Both the position numbers and the translations under genes were made by a program. Of a stretch of DNA of 64,000 bases, positions 8,493-18,900 are shown one piece after another. Every line of letters starts with the position of its first letter. Position 1 is the stretch's first letter. The notes below the pieces were generated by a model. That model did not search any database and was not told the origin of the DNA. It saw only the letters and a list, made by a program, of their open reading frames with translations. The stretch spans positions 124,001 to 188,000 of the forward strand of contig MGUU01000025.1 of NCBI GenBank assembly GCA_001800135.1, read 5' to 3'. The stretch comes from Elusimicrobia bacterium RIFCSPLOWO2_02_FULL_39_32. GTDB taxonomy: Bacteria > Elusimicrobiota > Elusimicrobia > 2-02-FULL-39-32.

Positions 8493-8579
8493 GGTAAAGT
8501 GCGTGTTATTTCTGCCAGAGAACTGCATAAAAAAGAGAGGAAAAAATATGAAGAAATTAAAAGAACTGCCAAAATTTAA
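8493..8579 (+). pseudogene. C-terminal stump of a BrnT-type toxin
   Basis: The frame beginning GKVRVISARELHKKERKKYEE and closed by TAA at 8577 matches the conserved BrnT C-terminus (RIISARxAxxxERxxYE). Only about 28 codons remain. An in-frame stop lies inside the direct repeat upstream and there is no start codon, so no toxin can be made. The stump overlaps the antitoxin start by 32 bases, the usual brnT-brnA style overlap. The recognition is by pattern only. Confidence 0.6.
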
Positions 8580-8832
8580 AAGCGAAGATGAAGAAAGAAG
8601 ATTCTGGGCCAAGGCGGATAGTTCCAAATATTTTAATTGGAATAAACCGGAAAGGGCGTTGTTTCCTAACCTAAAACCGACGACGGAATCTATTTCCTTG
8701 CGTGTGCCAAAATATTTGCTCGCGGGTATTAAAGAATTGGCTAATGCGAAAGATGTTCCCTACCAATCGTTAATAAAAATGTATTTGGTGGAACGGGTAA
8801 AGAAAGAAATGGCTATCCATCTGATTCAATAG
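8548..8832 (+). CDS. CopG-type antitoxin (BrnA-like), orphan
   Basis: A 94-residue antitoxin of the CopG_antitoxin type. The N-terminal half has the FKSEDEERRFW block; the C-terminal half is a ribbon-helix-helix DNA-binding region (ISLRVPKYLLAGIKELA) followed by VPYQSLIKMYLVERV, diagnostic for the family. The ATG at 8548 follows GAGAGGAAAAA, a good ribosome-binding site; an earlier ATG at 8503 would add 15 residues but lies within the toxin stump. The normal partner upstream is reduced to its last codons, so this antitoxin has no functional toxin here. It may persist as a repressor or as immunity against related toxins. Confidence 0.85.
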   Translation: MKKLKELPKFKSEDEERRFWAKADSSKYFNWNKPERALFPNLKPTTESISLRVPKYLLAGIKELANAKDVPYQSLIKMYLVERVKKEMAIHLIQ

Positions 8833-8847
8833 AAATTAAGATTTCTA

Positions 8848-8877
8848 TTTTTGTAATGTTATAAATATTAAGGTATC
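8848..8877 (+). repeat. 30-bp direct repeat, copy 2
   Basis: Identical to 8461-8490 and 387 bases away. The two copies bracket the toxin stump and the antitoxin gene. No plus-strand gene follows this copy, so it is not an obvious promoter in this position. Confidence 0.9.
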
Positions 8878-8929
8878 TCGGTATCTTTTCTACTGAAAAT
8901 CCCCATGAATGCCCCCAGGGGAATGTAAA

Positions 8930-9160
8930 TTATAGAGCTGCGATTTGACTAACATTCTCAAAGTAGCGACGGTGTGTTCGACGAACAGCTTTTTCACTAA
9001 CCGCATCAAGCAGGACTACCTCATGGTTAATTAATTTATGACTTAAATCCAATTCAATATCAAGCCGTATTTTCTCGGCCCGGGACCTGCTTAAGTTATC
9101 AAAACGTTCTATTTTAACAATTTTACCTTGGAGTCTATTGTACTCAATTAAAAATATCAT
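8930..9160 (-). CDS. Small partner protein of the alarmone synthetase
   Basis: A 76-residue protein I do not recognise. It starts with a beta-strand-like IFLIEYN and has a charged helical middle (SRAEKIRLDIELDL). Its ATG overlaps the TAA of the alarmone-synthetase gene (TAATG), so translation is coupled. The size, tight coupling and accessory setting suggest an antitoxin or regulator of the synthetase. This is inference; known toxSAS antitoxins are diverse and I see no specific match. Confidence 0.6.
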   Translation of the reverse strand: MIFLIEYNRLQGKIVKIERFDNLSRSRAEKIRLDIELDLSHKLINHEVVLLDAVSEKAVRRTHRRYFENVSQIAAL

Positions 9161-9882
9161 TATGGTATCTCCTTTTTACTATCAAAACTAATAATATCCT
9201 TAAGAGATTTAATTATTGATTCTTTATCAACGTCCATTTCTTGTTGGAATGATTCCAATTTTAATTTTATCTTTTCATCTGTCGTTGATTTAGTTAATAA
9301 ATCTGTGACTTTTAGTTCTATATTTTCAAACTTAGATATTATACGAGATAAGTTTATAAGCCTGTATTGAATATCTCTATTCCCAGCACCATATTTTATT
9401 CCAGGATCATGATCAGACAATTTTTCCGAAAATTCCGCCCATAAGTGTTGCAAAACAGTTCGAATTTGTATTTCAATTAATTTGTCAAGAATCCTGACAA
9501 TTACATGGACTGCGCGATAACCATGACTGGGATTAACCCGCCGATCTACAATAGATATATCATCAAAAGCTCTAGATATCAAGGTGATAGCATGTTCTTG
9601 AGCTGCAATATTTTCTACAACTATTCTACCTCCTGCAATATCTTGCATTTGGCTTAACCGAATACTTTCTCGATGCAGTTTTTCTATTATAGAGCTTGTA
9701 GATTTAGCAGGTCTTCCTGTTGGTTCCAGCTGTAATTTTTCACGTATAGTCTGAACTACTGTTTCATATACTTGACCAAAAGATCGTCTATAATCATCGA
9801 GAGTTCTTAAGTCAGAATCTCCAATGGTGCCTTTTCTTAATTGATCACCAAGGTGATCAATCCGTGTTTTACTAAGTTTCAT
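9160..9882 (-). CDS. RelA/SpoT-domain small alarmone synthetase (toxSAS-like)
   Basis: A 240-residue single-domain (p)ppGpp-synthetase fold protein with no HD hydrolase or C-terminal regulatory domains. Synthetase motifs are present: RPAKSTSS (57-64) for the ATP-binding loop, DIAGGRIVV (81-89), GYRAVH (121-126) and the catalytic Glu in EIQIRT (137-142), followed by HLWAEFSEKL. Proteins of this size make (p)ppGpp or ppApp, or pyrophosphorylate tRNA when they act as toxins. The coupled small downstream gene favours a toxin-antitoxin or phage-defence unit over housekeeping stringent response. A strong promoter lies upstream. Confidence 0.88.
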   Translation of the reverse strand: MKLSKTRIDHLGDQLRKGTIGDSDLRTLDDYRRSFGQVYETVVQTIREKLQLEPTGRPAKSTSSIIEKLHRESIRLSQMQDIAGGRIVVENIAAQEHAITLISRAFDDISIVDRRVNPSHGYRAVHVIVRILDKLIEIQIRTVLQHLWAEFSEKLSDHDPGIKYGAGNRDIQYRLINLSRIISKFENIELKVTDLLTKSTTDEKIKLKLESFQQEMDVDKESIIKSLKDIISFDSKKEIP

Positions 9883-9943
9883 CGCAAATAACCGAGGTTA
9901 AATATCATACCCCCTTCTTAATTTAATTTCTTATTTTACCACT

Positions 9944-9972
9944 ATTCTACTAGCTATTTGCCATATTTTCAA
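9944..9972 (-). promoter_or_regulatory. Promoter of the alarmone-synthetase operon
   Basis: On the minus strand TTGAAA (9972-9967) and TAGAAT (9949-9944) are spaced by 17 bases. Transcription would start near 9937, leaving a leader of about 55 bases before the ATG at 9882. It lies in the 111-base gap after the giant gene's stop codon. Confidence 0.6.
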
Positions 9973-9993
9973 TAAAATAAAAATTCTATGATT

Positions 9994-12900
9994 TTACGCC
10001 TGCTCGGCGATAAGGGCGATGGCGTGCAGAGTTTTTTCAAAATTTTCGTCCCCAACACGCATTACAGGAAGGGAATTGAACAGCTCATCAATAAAATGAA
10101 TCACAGCTTTGCCCAAGATCCCTAACCCTTTCAACTTAGAGAGATCGCCCGCTAACTTTATAGGAAGGATTAAACTAAAGTGATCAAAATATTCTATGTT
10201 CTCCCAATGAAACAGTTTTTTATCCAAAACAGCCATGTTTAGACCATGAGGACCAAAAGCCTCCTCTACATTTAAAAAGCTGATGGATATCTGCTTACCA
10301 GCCTTCTTCCTTATCTCTGCTTCCTTATCCAAAGAAAGTGGTTCTTTTAAAATAAATAAAACAGAAAGTTTCTCCCCTTCCAGCAGTTTTTTCGCTGCTA
10401 TTTTGTATTTCTTCAAAGCTTTGGATAGATACTTAACTGGATTAGCAGGATCTACCACGCTAATTTGAAGCGTATGGCTGTTAATCTCGCTTTCTCTTAA
10501 AGCCTCCTCCAAAGGTTTTGTACTAAAACCATTGAGTACCACCTGCGCAGCTAGATTGTACGCTTGATCTTCAGATAACCTCTCCTTGAACCGAGCCATA
10601 AACTCCTTTGCCAGCGCTGCTTTAAATTCATCTTCATTGAGACCATGAATCGTTTGCAGCACTAAGTTATTCTGTACAAACGGATTACTGATATTCTCAA
10701 TTCCTCTTCTCAAATCTTCATTAAGAATTTTTTTCAATCCTTTTAATAACTTGGAACGATTTATCTCCTTTCCTTCATAGCGATCCGCTATTGCGCTCGC
10801 AATCACCTTTGCTGCCTGCTCTGCTTGAGTTTTGTCTGCAAGTGTCTCTGATTCTTTGGGAGAAGAGGGATGCTTCACATTTTTTCCAAACAAAGTTTTC
10901 CAATCATATGCGACATGGATAGCTGCCGCGGCAAAAGCTGATGCAACTATAAAGATAGGATCAGCGTGAAAATAGTTCATGATAGGAATAAAAAGATATG
11001 GGGTGAAGACAAGGAACTGCTTGGAGAAATTCTTGCGGAATGTTTTGACGAACTGCTTCCAGAACTGCGAAACTGTTGGGGGAGACCTATTCTGGTTCAA
11101 TTCAACAATTGTTTCTAAAACAATATGCAAAGCAGTAAATCCAATCAAGAAAATTCCCATGCTGATTGCATCCAAAATGGTGACGAGTTTAATCAATACA
11201 AAAATTTCTGGCAGCAATCCTGAAATCCCAATCCATTTAGCTTGCTCATGGCTCCATCCAAACACCGCCCGCACAAACCAATAGATACTGGAGTTGGGTA
11301 AGGAGTCACCGTAATTCTTTACAAAGGGAACTACCTCAAGTACCCGAACTCCAGCATTGAAAGACAAATCTTCATATGCAATTACTTCTGCCTTGTCAAC
11401 TACAATGTCGCCAAAATAATCGTCTTGCTGATATTTAGCAATAATTTTTCTTAAATCGCGAAGCTCGTCTTCTGAGAAAGCTTGAGTGAAATAAGCGGCA
11501 GTTATATGCGGGGGCCGAGGTTGCGGAAGGTCCCAGGACTTACGACGATCGAGGATAGGGTCTCCTGCCACAGGGGAATCAATTTCACTGCCTTGATTCA
11601 TCTCCCATGACTTGTAACGCTCAAGGATGGGATCTGATGCTCCCGCTTTCAAACGGGGTCGCAGTTCCCAGAATATTCCAATCTCCGGGTTCCAATTTAC
11701 TCTGCCAACTTGCATCTGAGTCACAGGAGTTTCAATTTGGTGCGCTCGCCTACGAACAGTTGCAAAAGGTTCTGCTTCAGGATCAATATCCTCTTTCCTG
11801 TTGTGCATGGCTAATTCTTTCTTTGTTTGGAGTTCCCTATTATCCCATTGCTGTTCTAGTCCTTGAGTGGTGAAATGAAGTTTATCCGCGTCCACAAAAT
11901 AGAGCTTGTTCCCAAACCTTTGCTTTAACTCATCTTGAAACGCAGCCATACGCTCTCGAGTTTTGGACTCTGGTAAAAAATAAACTTCTGTAATCCCAAA
12001 AACGCCATTTGCACTGCGCTCATCAAAACTCTTAAGGTCTCCTTCCAAAGTTAAAAATGTTCTAGATCGTTGTAAATTTTCCTCTGAAATATGGGTAACA
12101 CCTTTAACTGATTGACGAATAGTATCGTAAAAGGATTTGTATGAATCTACAGGTTGTCCTAAGTCAGAAGAGGGAATATTTACATTTTCTTTATTATTGC
12201 TTAAAAATATTGGTACCACTTTTGCAACTTTTGTCTCTGGACTATAAGTATCCACAAACAATTTGAATTGGGTTACTTCAGGCAGAGGTCCGAGTGACAT
12301 TAATATTAATTCTTTAACACTATCCTTTGTTACTGCAACTGGCAGTGAAATAAACCCGCCACTTTCATCCATTGGTTTTGCAAGATTAGAACCAAAAACG
12401 CAGGAAGCAGCAAACCGATATTGTTTTCCTAAAGGCATATCTAAACGTTGATCTGAAGATAAAACAACTAGTTCACGAACATTTTGATCCTCATAGAGAT
12501 CTACGATCTTCTGAGCGATTTCATCAATATTTGTTGAATCAAGAATGAACTTTTCATGAATCTCTACAGATTCTTCCAGAGAAGTTGTAATTGGAATCCC
12601 ATCCGCTGGTTCTATCTGATCTGCCAAAGAAATATTATCAGACTCTGTTAACCTTGCTTCCGATCTATCAAGCGATTCATTAAGCCGATCTAAATCTTCA
12701 TTAATCCCTCCAATTTTTTCTGAAATAATTTGAAAAAGTGCCTGCTTTAATTTATTGGAACTATGCAAACGATATAATAAACCAAACCCTACAATCCCAG
12801 CCCCAATACCTGCCACAGCCCATGCCCATGATGGAAGAGAATTCAAAATTGGAATATTCTGTTGCAAGCGATATAACACGACTGCCAACACAGCTACAAT

Positions 12901-15900
12901 TGCAGCAATAAGTCCATATTCCGTCATCGCTTGTCCATCTTCATTTCTAAAAAGATTATCAATCCCTCTTTGACGCGCTACGCCATCCAGACCATAGCTT
13001 TTAATGGTCTCTCCTTGGCCATAAGCGTCTGAAGTGTGCAGTAACTCTAATTCATTCACATGCATTCTTCCAAAAATTCTATTTCTATTTTGCTGAAGCC
13101 ATCTTGCCAATTCCTCTTTCTCATTTTCTGTTAAAGGTTGAAACGGGGTAAAGAGCGTGATGGTAATCCGAGGTCTAGCATTAGGATTCATCCTGCGCAA
13201 TAAATAAAAGGGAGAATCGCTCCCATCTTTTTTGGGAATCGGGAAAACTTGAGCCATGATCCGGCCGCTTGTTTTATCCATAGTCAATCCCTCAACCCAT
13301 AGATCAAATGCGCTCAAATCCGCTAACAGATTCTTTTCAAAATCATTCATTTTCTCTTCAATAGTATCCTTTGGCACCATCTCTTTTCGAGGTCCCTCTA
13401 AAAGCAATGCAGTAAAATGAATCCCAGGAGAAGGCGTGGCATAAAATTTTTTTGCAAAGGGCAATCCTGAAAACCCTTCTTGAATGCTCACTAGATTTTG
13501 TAATAATGGACTTCCATGTTCTGGACGAACGATCAATGCTAAAGAATAGTGCAGAGTTGGATTCCCATCTTTGTCCACGCAGCGATCTCTAACACTGGTT
13601 CCCCAATTCTCTGGTTGAGGGGTGGACAAAGAAGCTTCATCATAGGGAAAATTTTTAGCATCCTCAAAATAAGGATCATATAATTCTCTCTTAAGCTTCT
13701 CCACAAATTTTCTTTCAGTCCGAAACATTCCGATATAATGACCAGCAAAATTCGTGAGGAAATGGATTGCAAGGGATTGTAAAGAGAAGGGATCAAGACC
13801 AAAAGCAAAACTTAAAATTGATATGATTCCAGCTGCATGCATGTTTGAAGGAGGGGGAGCCCTAGGAGAATTTTGAGTTTTGAAAAAAGCGTACTCTATT
13901 ACATTGACAAACTTCCACCCCAAATAATCCAAAATATGAATCCCAAGGAAAAGTCCCCATAGACCAGCATTCACTGAAACAAAATCTAAACCTAAAGCAT
14001 GAAGGATTGTTGGCATGAATGGTTTTACAAAATTCTGCAAAAGCCAGTTCTCTAAAACAAATACAATCCACAGATCATAAATGTTTGAAATGCGGGGCAT
14101 CCGCTCCTGAGGCAACAGCTTCTTTAAAATAGCCATCAAAGGAGCTTTAATAAGAAAAATAATTCCGCCAGGGTTAGAGGCAAGAGGTATAATTCTATTG
14201 ATATCTGAAACAATCTCCATTGAATGTAAACGTAAGATGTCAGACAAATTACTTCGAAATTCCGGAGTATCTAAAGATGAATCTTGGGCAATCAGGTGCG
14301 CTAAATCCTTTACAGCCTCCATGACCAAGGAAATATCCGGAAAGCGCATAAACCAAAAGTAGATTTGGATGCGCTCTTTGTGGCTCTTTAATTTTTTTGT
14401 GTCCAGTAGAATGGAGATAAGTTGAGCCGGGTCAAAAGGAAATGAGGCTTGACGACATCTTTCTACTAAATCATTAAATGTTATCTCTACTGACTCAGAG
14501 CTTGATGATCCGTCTGATTTTCCTCTCCCTGAATTATCTTGATCAGAGACAGCGGATCCATCTGCATTTAAAGCCTGCGAATTAGCTTGATCAGCGACCG
14601 CCAGTTGAGCCTGCGGATCAGATTGTGTATCACCTTCTCCTGAACCATTTTTAAACCGGTCAATTCTTTCTGCTACTTCAGTTTCACTGAGTCCTGCCAT
14701 GCCTCCATAAATAGAATAAACATCTTTCTTAAGTTTCTCCAAAACATCCTGAAAGCTTTCTTCAGCCAGTCTCTTATAATTAGAGAAGCCCTCCTCAAAA
14801 CTTGGACCTGTTTCGTCTTCAAAATCTTCTGTTAAATCTTCTAATAACTGAAGATGGTTAGTCCAATAATCAAATACTTTTTCTCTAACAATCAGGAACA
14901 GGGATTGGGTAGAGTCCATTTGAGCAATAGCCTCTTTCTGGTATTCAGCAACTAACTCTGGAAAAATTTCATAAATCCTGCGAACATTAAAATAATCTCC
15001 AACCATCTTAAAAAACCTGTTCATATGATTATCTTGAACAGAATAGATTCGGTTTCTAGAAACTCTCCATTGGTAGTGGATAATCTCTGCTGCTTTTTGA
15101 GTCTCAATCGCCATTTCACGTCTTGTCTCTTGGGGACGATGCGTCAATGTCCCTAAAACAACTGCTAAGGGTCCCAGATAACGCCTAAACCCCTCATCTT
15201 GCAAAGAGATAATAAACTGTGAACTTCCAGGCTGGCCTTGTCTTCCTGCTCGTCCTCTTAACTGATCATCCACTCGCCTTGCATCAAACCTCTGGGTTCC
15301 AATAACATGCAATCCGCCTAGCTCCACAACACCGGGTCCTAATAGAATGTCCGTACCTCTTCCAGCTAAATTGGTTGCAACAGTAACAACACCTTTGTAT
15401 CCAGCTCTTTGGATAATCGTTTCTTCAGGCTGGTTTTGAGATCCATTGAGTAGTTGAGCTTCAATTCCAGATTCCCTTAATTTCTTGTGCAGTTCTTCAG
15501 ATTCTCGTATGGTCATAACTCCCACAAGTACAGGTCTCCCCTGTTTGTGATATAACTCCACTTGTTCAACCACTTTATCCCATTTCTCTTGTAAAGTTCT
15601 AGCCACATAGTCTTCCATATCTATTCGTAAAGAAGGTTTGTGGTTAGGAAGTCTCAATGACTTTAACCCATAAACTTCCAGCAGTTCCTTCTCATCCGTA
15701 TCTGATCCAATGGTTCCTGTAATAGCAAAAATCTTCTTGTAAAACTTAAAATAAAAAGGATGCGTAATAGAAGCTCCTGGCTTAAATTCTTCTCTTGGGG
15801 ATATCCCTTCTTTAATCTGAACGAATTGGTGCAATCCATGGTTCCAAACTGATCCCTCTCTTTTTCGTCCTGTGGCTTTATCCATGATGATGATATCCTC

Positions 15901-18900
15901 TTCCTCAACTTCTTGAGGACCAAAATATGTCATCTTAATTTTTTTAACCTTTTCTACCACATAATCCACATCTCTTTGAATCCGCTCGGCTTGCAGAGCA
16001 GACCTTGCATATCTTTTTAACTGAACTTGGGAGAACTGAGCTTTTCCTCTCCCTTGATTTTTAACAAGCTGATCTATAAAATCTCGATACTTATCCTCAC
16101 CTATAGAAGTAAGCTCTGTTCCATGAAAATCAGTCCCTTGGGTTAAACCTTTGAAAAATTGATAGATTGGCTGATAGTGCCAGGTTGGCATGGCTCTGCC
16201 AAAACCGCTGATCAGATGCGGATTCACAGCTTCATCCAAAAATAGGCTGTCAACCTCATCTACAATCGCAGTGGCGAACTCCCGTTTTACTGTGACTCCG
16301 TTACTTTTTTTTGCTCGAATTGGGGACTGATCCACCTGCTCATAAAGATAAAGGAACTCAAAATTTGAGTTTGTTCCATAAACAATATCTGCTGAGAATG
16401 TGTCGGAATTAGATTCTTTTAGCGATTTTCTCGATGAATGATCTTGATCCTTAATATGATCTACTGTAAGCCCTAAAAAATCATACAAGCGTTTAAATTT
16501 AATAGCATCTCTTTTTGCTAAATAGCTATTTACTGTAAAAATATCTACTGGCTTTCCAGAAAGCGAGGACATCCCCGCGGTTAAAGCAATAATGAGAGAT
16601 TTGCCTTCACCTGTTTTAACTTGCTCTGCCAAACCTCTTGGATTCATTTCACTATTTTCAAAGAAAAGCAATGTAGATGCGAGCTGAACATTATAAGCGC
16701 GCATTCCATAAAGCCTTTTAGAAATTTCTCTTAATATCGCCAAATATTCAAGCTTTACTTCATCAAAAGAAAGAGCTTGGTTTTCAACTAAAGATCTAAT
16801 TTCAAGGGCTCGGGCTTTAAGTTCTCTTTGAGTTTTTGTAACAAGCTCTTGTTCAAAAGCTAACACAACCTGCAATTTTTCCTGAAGCTCTGCTTTTTGA
16901 CTTTTGTCCAACCCATCAATTCGGCTTATTGTTTTCTCTAAAGGAATTTCAGGAAACTTCTCTGCTTCGTAATCCAGACGTCTTTGTAACGCGGATTCCA
17001 AAGCTTCCGCGATCCCATCTGTTCTAAGATTTTCTAAAGCGCGAATAATTTCATCCCGCCCTTCTTCATAACTCATGGTCTCCGCAAAGTAGGTTAAACT
17101 TTCTATGAAAGGGTTAATGAGTTCTTGATCCGTACCTTCCAAAGCGATCTCCAAACTTTCTAGAAGTGACTCCACCTCTGCCATGCTCATCCTTTGAACA
17201 AGAATGTTTAAATCCCTTACAAAAAGAATAGGATCAATTTCTTCGTTCTCTTTCTTTAACATGCGTATCCCTATCCTGCACAAACGATCCTTTAAATCAT
17301 TAAAAGAGTCCTGAACCTTTTTTTGTTCATCGTACTCTTTAGGAAATAATGGATTTAAAGCGTTCGCTGTATAAATCCAGAGAGATTCAATCACTCGGAA
17401 CGGAACAGCTTGCCCAGAATCTGTTTTTAGGAACTTTGAGGCAAAGATCATTAAATTAAGGTGTGGTTCCTTTTTTTCCCAGTCAATAGAAAGTTCATTG
17501 CGATACCAATCCTGGTGGGGATGAATAGTTCGTATGGTTGGGACAAAATGAGGGTCTTGAGATATTCTTTGCTCAATCTCCTTTTCCATTTCTAAAAAAT
17601 TTTCAATCCCTTTAAAAAAGAGCGCATCCATCCAGCGATATCCACGGCTATATAGAGCCTCCATATCTTCTGGAACATTTTCTTTTAGCTTATAGCCGAT
17701 CACACCATGATAAGATACGGTTCTTAAATCTTTATTTGGGAACGAACTATGCGTTAAAATAAGCTCTACCAAAGAAAGAGGAAGCTGATTTGCGCGTTCT
17801 ATATCTGTAAAATCCACATCTCTTTCCTTTATCTTTTCCAGCAAGGATTTGATTCTATCCAAATTAGTAATCGCGCTAGTATCTTCAAAAATGATTCTCA
17901 ATAAGACTGTGAGATTTTTTGGGTCCGTAGAGGATAAAATCTCCTGAAACACAGTTAAACAGAGCTCGCCTTGAGTTCCAGATTTGTCCAAAAATTTATT
18001 CAATATGCTTACAACCTCGCCTACTTTTCCAAGAGGCCGAACATTCCGATTGAGTAAATCAAAAATTGTATTCAGTTTTTCTAATGAACCTAAGATTATT
18101 TTTGAATCCAAAGAATATTTAAGAACTATCCTATACAGGATATTCATTAGCTGATCAGTCTCATTGAATCCATAGTGTTCCCCTTTATCTTCTAAATTAA
18201 CTTTCCTTCCCAACCGATTGAGCTGAACAATAATTTGAATTAATTCTTCTGCTTTAAATTTTTCAAACAGGTCTCGCATAAAGTGCATTTGATTACGCCC
18301 GTACCGCCTGACAAATGTGGCCAGGAGTCCTGTTACAAAACGATCCTCCTTATAAGAATCCAGAGCTCCAAATATTTTTGACATGTCCAATTGGGCTCCC
18401 GGAGAGTAATCATAAACCAGGCTTGCAATGTATAACAAATTTTCTCCCGCGAGATTGGCTCTAAATTCTGGATCTATCTCATCTCTCTTGATTGTCTCCG
18501 CTCCGACTTTTATCTCTTTTCTATCTTCCAGATTCTCCAGAAATTCAGACAATTTTCCTGGAAAAGTTAAAAAGCTTTTATTTGGGAACCTGTCCCTAAA
18601 ATCTACCCATTCTCCTACTCCAATCATATAGGTGTCCTCTGGCCCTCCAATCATTCTATCTGAACCCTGCGGGCGATAGCCTAATTTCCTAAAACGAGCA
18701 TATCTTTCCAAAAAGAGTGCTAAATAATAGGCAGCTTCTGTTTCATCCCCTTTTATATGAAACGGTCCAAAACCCTTTTCTTGTTCACCCTTTAATCTTC
18801 CTTGAGAAACTACAGGCAGATAATTTAAGATAAATATCGTCTTGGCATAAAAATCAAATCCTTCTAATATCGCTTGAATGAATCTTTCTGCTGAGCCACC

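Noticed and set aside
8461-8877. The 30-bp repeats as transposon ends or a CRISPR fragment
   Set aside because: They are direct, not inverted, with only two copies 387 bases apart and no transposase or spacer pattern.
13539-14071. Open frames of 60-90 codons in other frames inside the giant genes
   Set aside because: They lack recognisable domains and ribosome-binding sites and are shadows of the long coding frames.
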